From positions 3,240,001 through 3,304,000 of the forward strand of contig NZ_CP046902.1 in NCBI RefSeq assembly GCF_009789555.1: a stretch of DNA of 64,000 nt, given 5' to 3'. The stretch is from Stutzerimonas stutzeri (GTDB taxonomy: Bacteria; Pseudomonadota; Gammaproteobacteria; Pseudomonadales; Pseudomonadaceae). This document shows, one piece after another, positions 41,957 to 50,465 of the stretch (the stretch's first letter is position 1; every line of letters begins with the position of its first letter). Below the pieces are notes generated by a model. The model did no database searches, was not told where the DNA came from, and saw only the letters and a list, made by a program, of their open reading frames with translations. A program made the position numbers and the translations under genes.

Positions 41957-42841
41957 ATGTTCGCCACCCTTCCACTCACCGCCCTGCGTACCTTCGAATC
42001 CGCCGCCCGGCTAGGAAGCTTCAAGGCGGCAGCGGAGGAGCTGGCGGTAACGCCCACCGCGGTCTCGCACCAGATCAAGTTGCTGGAAAGCTGGCTGGGT
42101 GTGCCGTTGTTTCTACGGGTGGCTCGCGGGGTGCGCTTGACCGACTGCGGCGAGCGGCTGTTTCGCAGCCTGCATGGGGCCTTGCTCGAGATCGTGCAGA
42201 CTGTCGATCACCTGCGCCCGCGGCCGAGTGCAGGCAACCTGACCCTGTCCACTACGCCGGCTTTCGCTGCACTCTGGCTGATCCCGCGACTCGGCCGCTT
42301 TTACCAGGAACATCCCGGTATCAAGATACGCGTCGAGACCAGCACCGAACTGCTCGATCTGCACCAGGACGCCAGCATCGATCTGGTGATCCGCTATGGC
42401 TATGGCCAGCACCCTACCCTGCACAGCCAGTGCCTGCTCGACGAGTGCTTCGGCGTTTATGGGTCGCCCGGCCTGCTGGCCTCGCTCGACACGACGCGCT
42501 TGACCCTGATTACCGTCCGCTGGCGCAATTCGCAGCTCTACGATCGCAGCTGGAAAGCCTGGTGCGAGGCCGCTGGCGCGCCATGGCTGGAAGGTACCGA
42601 GCAGCGCGAATACGACGATGAGCACCATGCCCTGCAGGCGGCCATCGCCGGACAAGGCCTGGTGCTGGCGAGCAATGTGCTGGTTTCGCAGAGCCTGGCG
42701 ATCGGCCTGCTACAACCCTATCGCGCCGACGTCACTGTGCCCGGCGCCTCCTACACCGCGCTCTGCGTGCCGGGCCGCGAGCGCCATCGGCCGGTAAAGG
42801 CATTCTTCGACTGGTTGAATCGCGAGTCATGCGGTCCATGA
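41957..42841 (+). CDS. LysR-family transcriptional regulator (GcvA-like)
   Basis: A 294-residue LTTR. The HTH LPLTALRTFESAARLGSFKA and AAEELAVTPTAVSHQIKLLE (residues 5-44) are followed by the GcvA-like linker (LGVPLFLRVARGVRLTDCGERL) and two effector subdomains. Divergent from azoR-SMR, the likely target. Effector unknown, but quinone or electrophile stress is plausible from the neighbours. Confidence 0.92.
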   Translation: MFATLPLTALRTFESAARLGSFKAAAEELAVTPTAVSHQIKLLESWLGVPLFLRVARGVRLTDCGERLFRSLHGALLEIVQTVDHLRPRPSAGNLTLSTTPAFAALWLIPRLGRFYQEHPGIKIRVETSTELLDLHQDASIDLVIRYGYGQHPTLHSQCLLDECFGVYGSPGLLASLDTTRLTLITVRWRNSQLYDRSWKAWCEAAGAPWLEGTEQREYDDEHHALQAAIAGQGLVLASNVLVSQSLAIGLLQPYRADVTVPGASYTALCVPGRERHRPVKAFFDWLNRESCGP

Positions 42842-42845
42842 GCGT

Positions 42846-43466
42846 TCAGGTCAGCGGCGTAACCACCGCTGTCTGATACGCCGGGCGCTGCTGCAGCCGC
42901 TCATACCAGTCGCGCAGGTGCGGCAGGTCGGGCCGCTCGATCGGCATTTCGAACCATGCGTAGGCGAAACAGCCAAGCGGAATATCGCCCATGCCGAACG
43001 ATTCGCCGGACAGGTAGGGCTGCTCAGCGAGGGCTCGATCGGCGATGCCAAGCAGCTTGCCGCATTCGGCCAGCGATGCCTGCACCGCCGCCATGTCGCG
43101 CGCCTGCGCGGCGGTGCGCACAATGTTCCAGAACAGCGGCCGGAAGGGACCCGCCAGCGATGAGGTGACCCAGTCCATCCACTTGTCCGCTTCGGCGCGC
43201 TGGCGCGCATCGGCGTTCCACAGGACACCATCACCGTATTGTGCTGCCAGGTAGCGGACAATCGCATTGGACTCCCACAGCACCAGGTCGCCATCTTGCA
43301 GGCAGGGCACCAGGCGATTGGGATTCATCGCGACGTAATCGGCTTCGTCGACGACACCGAAGGCGCCACCGGCATCGATGCGTGTATAGCGAACACCCAG
43401 TTCTTCCAGACACCACAGCGCTTTTTTTACGTTGGTCGAGTTGATCCGGCCCCAGAGCTTCACCAT
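42846..43466 (-). CDS. Glutathione S-transferase family protein
   Basis: A 206-residue GST. The thioredoxin-like N-domain (residues 1-77) has RINSTNVKKALWCLEELGV with the Asn-Ser/Thr catalytic region, NPNRLVPCLQDGDLVLWESNAIVRYLA and a C-terminal helical domain. The ATG at 43466 has a GAGGG Shine-Dalgarno; a longer frame to 43493 adds only nine residues. It ends 4 bp before the LysR stop, convergent. Conjugation substrate unknown. Confidence 0.9.
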   Translation of the reverse strand: MVKLWGRINSTNVKKALWCLEELGVRYTRIDAGGAFGVVDEADYVAMNPNRLVPCLQDGDLVLWESNAIVRYLAAQYGDGVLWNADARQRAEADKWMDWVTSSLAGPFRPLFWNIVRTAAQARDMAAVQASLAECGKLLGIADRALAEQPYLSGESFGMGDIPLGCFAYAWFEMPIERPDLPHLRDWYERLQQRPAYQTAVVTPLT

Positions 43467-43561
43467 CCGTTTACCCTCGTATGCACGACGCATCGCGCCA
43501 AAGCGTGCACCCTAGCGGGAAACCGGCCCCAACGGCTAGCGGTGCGGGCCCACCAGGCCGC

Positions 43562-45556
43562 TCACCGGGACGGCGGCTTGCCCCGGCCTGCCAGCAAGCG
43601 GGTGGCGCCTTGGGTTTTCTGCGTGAACCAGAACACGCGGCTCACGCCACGGGTGATCGCCACATAGGCCAGGCGCAGGCTTTCATCCGCCATGGCCTGG
43701 TCATAACTGTTGCGGAAGAATCCCGAATACGCATACAGCGCGCTGCGCAGCGGGTGTTTTTCCGGTGGCTGGCAATCGTCGACGATGATCGCGACCTCCG
43801 CCTGCAAACCCTTGGCACGATGGATGGTGTACGCCTTGACCGGAAGCTTTTTGTCCAGCTGCGCCTGGATCGCGCGCAGCGGCTCGTTCCGTCGGCTCAG
43901 TACCAGCACCGCGTTACGATCGGCGCCCGTACGGGTCGAGACGTACTCGCATTGCGCCTGGATATGACGAAGCAGCTCCGGCATGCGTGCCTTTGGATCG
44001 AATCGCGTCACCAGCTTCACGCCATGGTCGCCGGGCTGGAGCGCCTTGGCGGCCTTGCTGGCCTTGTGCTGCTTGAACGCCACGCCGTCCAGCACCGCCT
44101 CACCGTCACGCATGATGGGCTCGACGGAGCGATAATTGGTTTCCAGGGTGAGCACCGTGCTTTTCTTCAACGCGCCCCTGCCGGGAAAATATTTGTCGAA
44201 GTCCATGAACAGCTCCGGTGAACTGCCACGCCAGCCGTAGATCGACTGCCAATCGTCGCCGATTGCCATCAGGCTGACCGTCTGGCCCTGGCTGGCCAAC
44301 GCGCGATGCAGCGCCTGCAACCACTGCACGATCTGCGGCGAAATATCCTGGAACTCATCGATCAGCAGGTGGCCGAATGGCGCCAGGGCGCTCTCGGCTA
44401 CCTTCGAGTCGCGCGCGGCCAGGCGTTGGGTAAGCTGCTGGAACGCACCGTTGAACGTCATCAGTCCCTGGGCGTCCAGCTCGGCCTGGAATTGCTTGCT
44501 GAACATCATCAAGGCTTCGATGAAGCAACGCTCTCGCGCCGAGCCGTTGATCCGGCTGACCTGTATCTGGTCGATCCGGATCCCGATGCTCTCGATGAAG
44601 CCGGCCTGGATATGAAAGGCCTCGAACAAGGGCACTGCGGAAAACTCACCGGCCAATCTGAACGCATCCAGCGGCGCCTTGACCGTGCGCTTACCCGCCT
44701 CGCACGGAGTCGGCGGCGGCAGGCCGAGCAGCTTGTGTACCCATACTCGAAACGTCTCGTGCTCGGCATAGCAGGCCTGATAGGCGTGCTTGAGCAGCCG
44801 CTGTTGGGCCGGACGCAGGCGCGCGCTGGCCAGCGGATTATCCGGCTCGGCAGGCGACGCGCCCTTCTCGTCCAATTGTTCGAACCAGACCGGCTGTCCG
44901 AGCAGCTCCTTGGCCAGAACGCCCATGGCCGAATGAAACGTGCGCACGCACTGCCGGGCGTCCGCTGGATCGAAATCGAAGTTCCAGAAGCCCAGCAGGC
45001 TGATCAATTGCTCACGCAACTGCGCGCACGATGCGTTGGTAAAAGAGATCACCGTCAGCCGCTCCGGTGCAATGCCCATGTGGCACAGCATGAACACGAC
45101 CCGCAGGACCAACGTTGTCGATTTGCCGGAGCCCGCGCCGGCGAAGACCCGTGTCACCGGACTGTCGCTCAGGATCATCGCCCACTGCTCGTCAGACGGC
45201 GCACAGATCACACCCGCCTCCACGGCGCGGCCGACACGCAGCCGCATGGCCTGCACCTGGCCTTGTTCCAGGGTCATTTTTGCCGGGCCGTAGATGCCCT
45301 CACTGGCGGGTTTGCGTGGCGCGGAGCGGGGGTTGGCAGGTGATGCGGCGGCGTGTTTCTTCTTGACGCGACCGCTCCTCGCGGCTGGCTTCCCGGTGTG
45401 CTTGACCGGTGATTGGCGGCCCGGCCTGGCAACAGCGCTGGGCCAGCGACGCAGCAGCAGCTCGTCTTCGGATTGCAGGTAAGCCGAGGTACGGGGAAAA
45501 CAACGCGCCAACACCTTAGAGACCAGCAGCGTGTAGCGCTTGACGGCAGACAACAT
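43562..45556 (-). CDS. UvrD/Rep-like superfamily 1 DNA helicase
   Basis: A 664-residue helicase. An unusual basic, low-complexity N-terminus (about residues 30-90, HTGKPAARSGRVKKKHAAA region) precedes the motor. Walker A VFAGAGSGKSTTLVLR is at about 139, TVISFTNASCAQLREQL follows, motif II LIDEFQDISP is about 398, with motif III MAIGDDWQSIYGWRGS and motif IV LETNYRS, and motif VI YVAITRGVSRVFWFT at the end. It probably unwinds 3'-tailed DNA during repair. It has neither a UvrD-like C-terminus nor nuclease domain. Divergent from the UV-endonuclease gene (246 bp). Confidence 0.88.
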   Translation of the reverse strand: MLSAVKRYTLLVSKVLARCFPRTSAYLQSEDELLLRRWPSAVARPGRQSPVKHTGKPAARSGRVKKKHAAASPANPRSAPRKPASEGIYGPAKMTLEQGQVQAMRLRVGRAVEAGVICAPSDEQWAMILSDSPVTRVFAGAGSGKSTTLVLRVVFMLCHMGIAPERLTVISFTNASCAQLREQLISLLGFWNFDFDPADARQCVRTFHSAMGVLAKELLGQPVWFEQLDEKGASPAEPDNPLASARLRPAQQRLLKHAYQACYAEHETFRVWVHKLLGLPPPTPCEAGKRTVKAPLDAFRLAGEFSAVPLFEAFHIQAGFIESIGIRIDQIQVSRINGSARERCFIEALMMFSKQFQAELDAQGLMTFNGAFQQLTQRLAARDSKVAESALAPFGHLLIDEFQDISPQIVQWLQALHRALASQGQTVSLMAIGDDWQSIYGWRGSSPELFMDFDKYFPGRGALKKSTVLTLETNYRSVEPIMRDGEAVLDGVAFKQHKASKAAKALQPGDHGVKLVTRFDPKARMPELLRHIQAQCEYVSTRTGADRNAVLVLSRRNEPLRAIQAQLDKKLPVKAYTIHRAKGLQAEVAIIVDDCQPPEKHPLRSALYAYSGFFRNSYDQAMADESLRLAYVAITRGVSRVFWFTQKTQGATRLLAGRGKPPSR

Positions 45557-45802
45557 GAAATCGACCAGAACATGAACAGATGGCCGATATGGTAAGGGGT
45601 TTTGGCCCCTGGCGCGCCTGCCACGGGCTACGCCACCCGAGGTTTTCGAACGGCGCGAGCCTGGCGCGGCGCGATGGAGCGCGAGGCCAGTACAGATCTA
45701 CGAACGTACGCTCGTCAGATGCTCGGCACCCCGCCCCCCTTTCGGCCACTAAAAGGAACAGCCGCCGCATCGACGGTCCAGCGCAATACGCCACAGGTCC
45801 CT

Positions 45803-46843
45803 ATGTACAGAATCGGTTTCGCCTGCATGTATCGCCACCCCGGCCACAGCGAGTCGCTCAAGGAACTGGAAGCCATCGAGCGGTCCTTCAACCCGCGATC
45901 GACCACGTTGCGCTGGCTGAACAGCGTGCCGCAAGAGGCCGCACGGGAAAAACTGCACGGCATCATCGAGCACAACCTGGCGGCTCAGTTGCGGCTGCTC
46001 GACTATGTCGCGACGCTGCCGGACGCGTTGCGCATGCTCCGGCTGAGCAGCGACCTGTTGCCCTTCTACAGCCACCCCGAGGCGGCCGAATTCTACCGAC
46101 TGAACGATGTACGCCGGGTTGTCGAGGCGGGCTTCGCCCGCATTGGCGAGCGAGCCCGCGCCGCGGCGATTCGCCTTTCGCTGCATCCAGGACAATATTG
46201 CGTGCTCGCCTCGGACAAGCCGCAGGTGGTCGAAAACAGCCTTGCGGAATTCGAATATCACGCCGACATGATCCGCATGATGGGGTTCGGTCGCCGCTTC
46301 CAGGATTTCAAATGCAATGTGCACATCGCCGGTCGGCTGGGCGTCGACGGTATCCGCGCGGTCTGGCCGCGCCTGTCCCAGGAAGCGCGTCACTGCATCA
46401 CCTTCGAGAACGAAGAAAAAACCTACGGCGTCGACCATTGCCTGGAACTGGCGGACCTGGCGCCGGTGGTATTGGATATCCATCATTGCTGGGTCAATGA
46501 GGAGCGCTACATCGATCCGCATGACGCGCGCGTGGAACGGGTTATCGAAAGCTGGCGCGGCGTGCGGCCGACCATGCACTATTCGCAGCCGCCGGAAAGC
46601 CTGATCGCACTGGGTTTCACGCCGGAGCGGAAACTGGACATGCCGGCCTTGCTTCAGCACGTCAGCAAGCGCGACCTGTACAGCCACAGCAAACGCATGT
46701 GGAACCAATGGACCAACCGTTATGCGCGGGAATTCCTCGATCGCTTCGACATCATGTTCGAGGCCAAGGATAAAAACCTCGCGGCACTGGATTACTACCA
46801 CGCCTACCTGGCCGATGACGCCGCCCCCGCGCATGGCGCATGA
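45803..46843 (+). CDS. uvsE: UV-damage endonuclease UvsE/UvdE
   Basis: A 346-residue TIM-barrel metal nuclease that nicks 5' of cyclobutane dimers and 6-4 photoproducts. MYRIGFACMYRHPGHSESL, LRLSSDLLPFYSHPE, AIRLSLHPGQYCVLASDKP and TFENEEKTYGVDHCLEL show conserved metal ligands, followed by LDIHHCWVNEERYIDP and TMHYSQP. The ATG at 45803 gives the family start; the frame runs to 45602 without similarity. It adds a second light-independent photoproduct repair route to phrB 6 kb away. Occurrence in pseudomonads is patchy, so horizontal gain is possible. Confidence 0.93.
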   Translation: MYRIGFACMYRHPGHSESLKELEAIERSFNPRSTTLRWLNSVPQEAAREKLHGIIEHNLAAQLRLLDYVATLPDALRMLRLSSDLLPFYSHPEAAEFYRLNDVRRVVEAGFARIGERARAAAIRLSLHPGQYCVLASDKPQVVENSLAEFEYHADMIRMMGFGRRFQDFKCNVHIAGRLGVDGIRAVWPRLSQEARHCITFENEEKTYGVDHCLELADLAPVVLDIHHCWVNEERYIDPHDARVERVIESWRGVRPTMHYSQPPESLIALGFTPERKLDMPALLQHVSKRDLYSHSKRMWNQWTNRYAREFLDRFDIMFEAKDKNLAALDYYHAYLADDAAPAHGA

Positions 46844-47031
46844 GCCGCAGCGCTCGCAACGAGCGGCCCAGGCAAACGCGTAAGGCGCAGCCTGTCATCG
46901 GCGACTGAAAAGGCAGGCTGGCGTGTCCGGCAGGTCGTTGGCAGGTCGCCGCTGGCAGGCGCGGCGGTGTCCTGCGGTGGGTTTGAACGTCCTGCGCCCG
47001 CCCCGTGTCGGCTGGCGCAGGACGATGGCAC

Positions 47032-47250
47032 TCAGGAGTTTCTCAGCCGAATGTCCTGCTCCTTCCTCTTGGCCAGGAGATCAGCGGCCACCAACACCAG
47101 TAACGGCAGCACGCCGACTTTCAATGCGAGGTCCCAGGATCCGAGGAAACCGATCAATACCGCGCCTACGACGACGATGACGGCAATGCAATGCGCACAG
47201 AAGCGCCACAATTCGAGTGCAACGACCTGAGCATTCTGGTTGTTGATCAT
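47032..47250 (-). CDS. Small two-helix membrane protein
   Basis: A 72-residue hypothetical with two hydrophobic segments (AHCIAVIVVVGAVLIGFLG and LKVGVLPLLVLVAADLLA) separated by SWDLA and a basic C-terminus LLAKRKEQDIRLRNS. The ATG at 47250 has an AGAGGGG Shine-Dalgarno. GC-rich codon use supports coding. No family recognised; it lies between uvsE (convergent) and an aminotransferase. The 234 bp upstream show no further gene. Confidence 0.65.
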   Translation of the reverse strand: MINNQNAQVVALELWRFCAHCIAVIVVVGAVLIGFLGSWDLALKVGVLPLLVLVAADLLAKRKEQDIRLRNS

Positions 47251-47484
47251 ACTGAGCCCCTCTTTGTTGTTGTAGTAAGCCTTGTATAGGTTTCAGCGTA
47301 GCTATCCAGAGGACATGCGCAAACACAATTTTGTTTCATAAATGTGTCTAGGACGCCGGTTCCAGCGTTTTTTTTCAGCCCTTCCAATGAAGCGAAACGG
47401 CGCCTGAGGCGACAGGTTTCGCATGTCGCTTCCCCTCCCGGAACGACACGCGCGACGGAACCCGCCGCATCGGCCCGCTCACCC

Positions 47485-48615
47485 TCAGGCCAGGATATTG
47501 TCCAGGGCCCGCCGCAGAATCTCGACTGTGCGGTCCGGATTTTTCAGTTTTTCCAACCCGAACAGCCCGATGCGGAAGGTCTGGAAGTCGCTCGGCTCGT
47601 CGCACTGCAACGGTACCCCTGCAGCGATTTGCAGCCCTTGCTCGGCAAACTTGCTGCCATTCTTGATGGCCCCGTCGGTGGTGTAACACACCACCACGCC
47701 CGGCGCCTCGAACCCGTGAGCCGCAACGCTGCTGAAGCCCTTTTCGGCCAGCAGTGCACGCACCTGCCGCCCCAACTCCAACTGCTGCGTACGAAGAACC
47801 TCGAAGCCATAGTCCCGCGTTTCCAGCATGACATCCCGAAAGCGCGCCAGGGCGTCACATGGCATTGTCGCGTGATAGGCGTGCCCGCCCTGTTCGTAGG
47901 CCTGCATGATCTGCAGCCATTTCTTCAAGTCGCAGGCAAAGCTGCTGCTCTGGGTCGCTTCCACTCGGGCCTGCGCTGCGTCGCTGAGCATCACCAACGC
48001 GCAGCAAGGCGAAGCGCTCCAGCCTTTCTGCGGCGCGCTGATCAGCACATCGACCCCGGTTGCCTGCATGTCGACCCAGAGGGCGCCAGAGGCGATGCAG
48101 TCGAGCACGAACAGGCCGCCCACCGCATGCACGGCGTCGCCGACCGACCGCAGGTAGTCATCAGGCAGGACCATTCCCGAGGAGGTCTCCACGTGAGGCG
48201 CGAACACCAGATCGGGCTTTTGCGCGGCAATGGCCGCGACGACCTCATCGATAGGAGGCGGTACGAACCCTGCCATGGGCGCCTGGTCCTGCGGCTGTGC
48301 CTTGAGCACGGTCGAGTGCGCCGGAATTGCCCCCATGTCGAATATCTGTGTCCAGCGGTAACTGAACCAGCCGTTACGGATCACCAGGCATTGACGACCA
48401 TGCGCAAGCTGGCGCGCCACCGCTTCCATGCCGAAGGTGCCACTGCCCGGCACGACCGCCACCGCCTGCGCGTTGTAGACGGATTTGAGCGTGGCGGAAA
48501 TGTCGTTCATCACGGTCTGGAACGACCGCGACATGTGGTTCAGCGAGCGGTCGGTGTAGACGACCGAGTATTCGATCAGCCCGTCGGGATCGACGCGAGG
48601 ATAAAGGTCCGACAT
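47485..48615 (-). CDS. Class V aminotransferase (alanine-glyoxylate type)
   Basis: A 376-residue PLP enzyme. VPGSGTFGMEAVARQLAHG is the substrate-binding region, FVLDCIASGALWVDM provides the PLP-pyridine Asp, and ISAPQKGWSASPCCALVML contains the Schiff-base lysine (QKGWS). It resembles serine-pyruvate/alanine-glyoxylate or 2-aminoethylphosphonate aminotransferases; the exact amino donor is not clear. The ATG at 48615 with a GGAGAG Shine-Dalgarno is chosen because the upstream open frame to 48864 runs into the REP array. Its promoter must lie in the 85 bp between the start and that array. Confidence 0.9.
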   Translation of the reverse strand: MSDLYPRVDPDGLIEYSVVYTDRSLNHMSRSFQTVMNDISATLKSVYNAQAVAVVPGSGTFGMEAVARQLAHGRQCLVIRNGWFSYRWTQIFDMGAIPAHSTVLKAQPQDQAPMAGFVPPPIDEVVAAIAAQKPDLVFAPHVETSSGMVLPDDYLRSVGDAVHAVGGLFVLDCIASGALWVDMQATGVDVLISAPQKGWSASPCCALVMLSDAAQARVEATQSSSFACDLKKWLQIMQAYEQGGHAYHATMPCDALARFRDVMLETRDYGFEVLRTQQLELGRQVRALLAEKGFSSVAAHGFEAPGVVVCYTTDGAIKNGSKFAEQGLQIAAGVPLQCDEPSDFQTFRIGLFGLEKLKNPDRTVEILRRALDNILA

Positions 48616-48700
48616 GGAGGCTCTCCGCAGTAAAAGACCTGGCCTCGACCCTGCCCGAAGCCCGCTCGCTTTACAAGCATTCACCAGGGTCCGGTGCTGG

Positions 48701-50043
48701 AAAAGCAGCGGGTGCATCGGCGTCACGCGCTGCTGCGCCGTTTGGGTGGGAGGCGCGCCCCCGCGGCGAACGGCGGTGACGCGTGCTCCAAAAGCTTCGC
48801 CCCGGGGCGGGCCTCCTACAAAAGCGGCGGGTGCATCGCCGCCATGCGCTGAAGCGCCGTACATGTGGGAGGCGCGCCCCCGCGGCGAACGGCGGTGACG
48901 CGCGCCCCCAAAAGCTTCGCCCCGGGGCGGGCCTCCTACAAAAGCAGCGGGTGCATCCCGTCATGCGCTGCGGCGCCGTACCTGTGGGAGGCGCGCCCTC
49001 GCGGCGAACGGCGGTGACGGTGCCCCCAAAAGCTTCGCCCCGGGGCGGGCCTCCTACAAAAGCAGCGGGTGCATCGCCAACCTGCGGTGCGCGTCGTACC
49101 TGTGGGAGGCGCGCCCCGCGGCGAATGGCGGTGACGCATGCCTCCGAAAAGCTTCGCCCCGGGGCGGGCCTCCTACAAAAGCGGCGGGTGCATCGGCGTC
49201 ACGCGCTGCGGCGCCGTACGTGTGGGAGGCGCGCCCTCGCGGCGAATGGCGGTGACGCGTGCCTCCGAAAGCTTCGCCCCGGGCGGGCCTCCTACGAAAA
49301 GCAGCGGGTGCATCGCCGTCACGCGCTGAGGAGCAGCACGTGTGGGAGGCGCGCCCCTCGGCGAACGGCGGTGACGCGTGCCTCCGAAAAGCTTCGCCCC
49401 GGGGGCGGGCCTCCTACAAAAGCGGCGGGTGCATCCCGTCATGCGCTGCGGCGCCGTACATGTGGGAGGCGCGCCCCCGCGGCGAACGGCGTTGAGCGTG
49501 CCTCCGAAAAGCTTCGCCCCGGGGCGGGCCTCCTACAAAAGCGGCGGGTGCATCGGCGTCATGCGCTGCGCGTCGTACCTGTGGGAGGCGCGCCCCCGCG
49601 GCGAATGGCGGTGACGTGTGCCCCCAAAAGCTTCGCCCCGGGGCGGGCCTCCTACGAAAAGCAGCGGGTGCATCCCGTCATGCGCTGCGGCGCCGTACGT
49701 GTGGGAGGCGCGCCCTCGCGGCGAACGGCGGTGACGCGTGCTCTAAAAGCTTCGCCCCGGGGCGGGCCTCCTACAAAAGCGGCGGTTGCATCCCGTCATG
49801 CGCTGCGGCGCCGTACGTGTGGGAGGCGCGCCCTCGCGGCGAACGGCGGTGACGCGTGCTCTAAAAGCTTCGCCCCGGGGCGGGCCTCCTACAAAAGCGG
49901 CGGTTGCATGGCCAACCCGCGGTGCGCGTCGTATCTGTGGGAGGCGCGCCCCCGCGGCGAACAGCGGTGAGCGTGCCCCCAAAAGCTTCGCCCCGGGGCG
50001 GGCCTCCTACAAAAGCGATGAGGCATCGGCGTCACGCGCTGCC
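48701..50043. repeat. Tandem array of eleven REP-doublet units (118-120 bp each)
   Basis: Each unit contains a forward REP (GTGGGAGGCGCGCCC followed by CGCGGCGAA) and an inverted REP (TTCGCCCCGGGGCGGGCC TCCTAC), the Pseudomonas-type repetitive extragenic palindrome (TGTAGGAG...GGCGAA). They are separated by about 25 and 45 bp. The inverted copies begin AAGCTTCGCC at 48792, 48912, 49030, 49149, 49269, 49389, 49509, 49628, 49747, 49865 and 49983, so the period is 118-120. Eleven forward and eleven reverse copies were counted. The inter-REP spacer varies among a few versions. Units starting 49747 and 49865 share a changed GGCGGTTGCAT and are nearly identical. No RAYT transposase gene is in the window. 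The array lies between two divergent genes, not at a 3' end. Confidence 0.9.
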
Positions 50044-50465
50044 GACAAGCGCGGCGGAAAAGTTCAACCGGAGTGCTGCCGTCTGTCGGCTTCTTCGGGG
50101 TCAGCTTCGCGTCGCGCACAGCCAACCATTCAAAAAACTGACGCCATAATTTTATCCATATGAAGCCCTGTGCGGCCTCCAGCAACAGCGTCGGTGGCAA
50201 GGCAATCTCAAAACGATGGCCATCAGGCTAAACGACGTATTATTGGCGGCGGTATTTGGTCGACTTCGATTTGATCTATCAATAAAACAAATTATAAAGA
50301 CGCCAGCGAAACGGGAATCGCCTTGCCCCTGCCCGTTTCGCCTGAAGTCGTTTTTTCCGTGCGTGGACTGCCCGCGTCGAACGACGCCGCTTATCGATAA
50401 CTTCCGCCGCCTCTTCGGAACGCTTCGCTGGTCGCGTTTCGGATGTTCACAGCCATGGTGAGCCA
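50044..50465. other. 422-bp leader region of the GH5 gene
   Basis: No convincing gene. It is more AT-rich than its surroundings (AATTTTATCCATAT and TCAATAAAACAAATTATAAAG), as expected for a promoter. CGAAACGGG (50307-50315) and CCCGTTTCG (50332-50340) form a 9-bp inverted repeat with a 16-base gap, a possible operator. The first 20 bases still resemble repeat-array edge sequence. Confidence 0.5.

Noticed and set aside
47344..48633. A 429-codon plus-strand frame opposite the aminotransferase
   Set aside because: It has no family features, while the opposite strand shows clear PLP-enzyme motifs.
48783..49970. A 395-codon open frame across the repeat array
   Set aside because: All frames on both strands are open because the repeats are near multiples of three and GC-rich; the translation is repetitive with no SD or family. 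It is an artefact of the REP array.
48701..50043. CRISPR-like regular repeats
   Set aside because: Units are 118-120 bp with long conserved spacers and inverted REP motifs; spacers are not unique sequences, and no cas genes are near.
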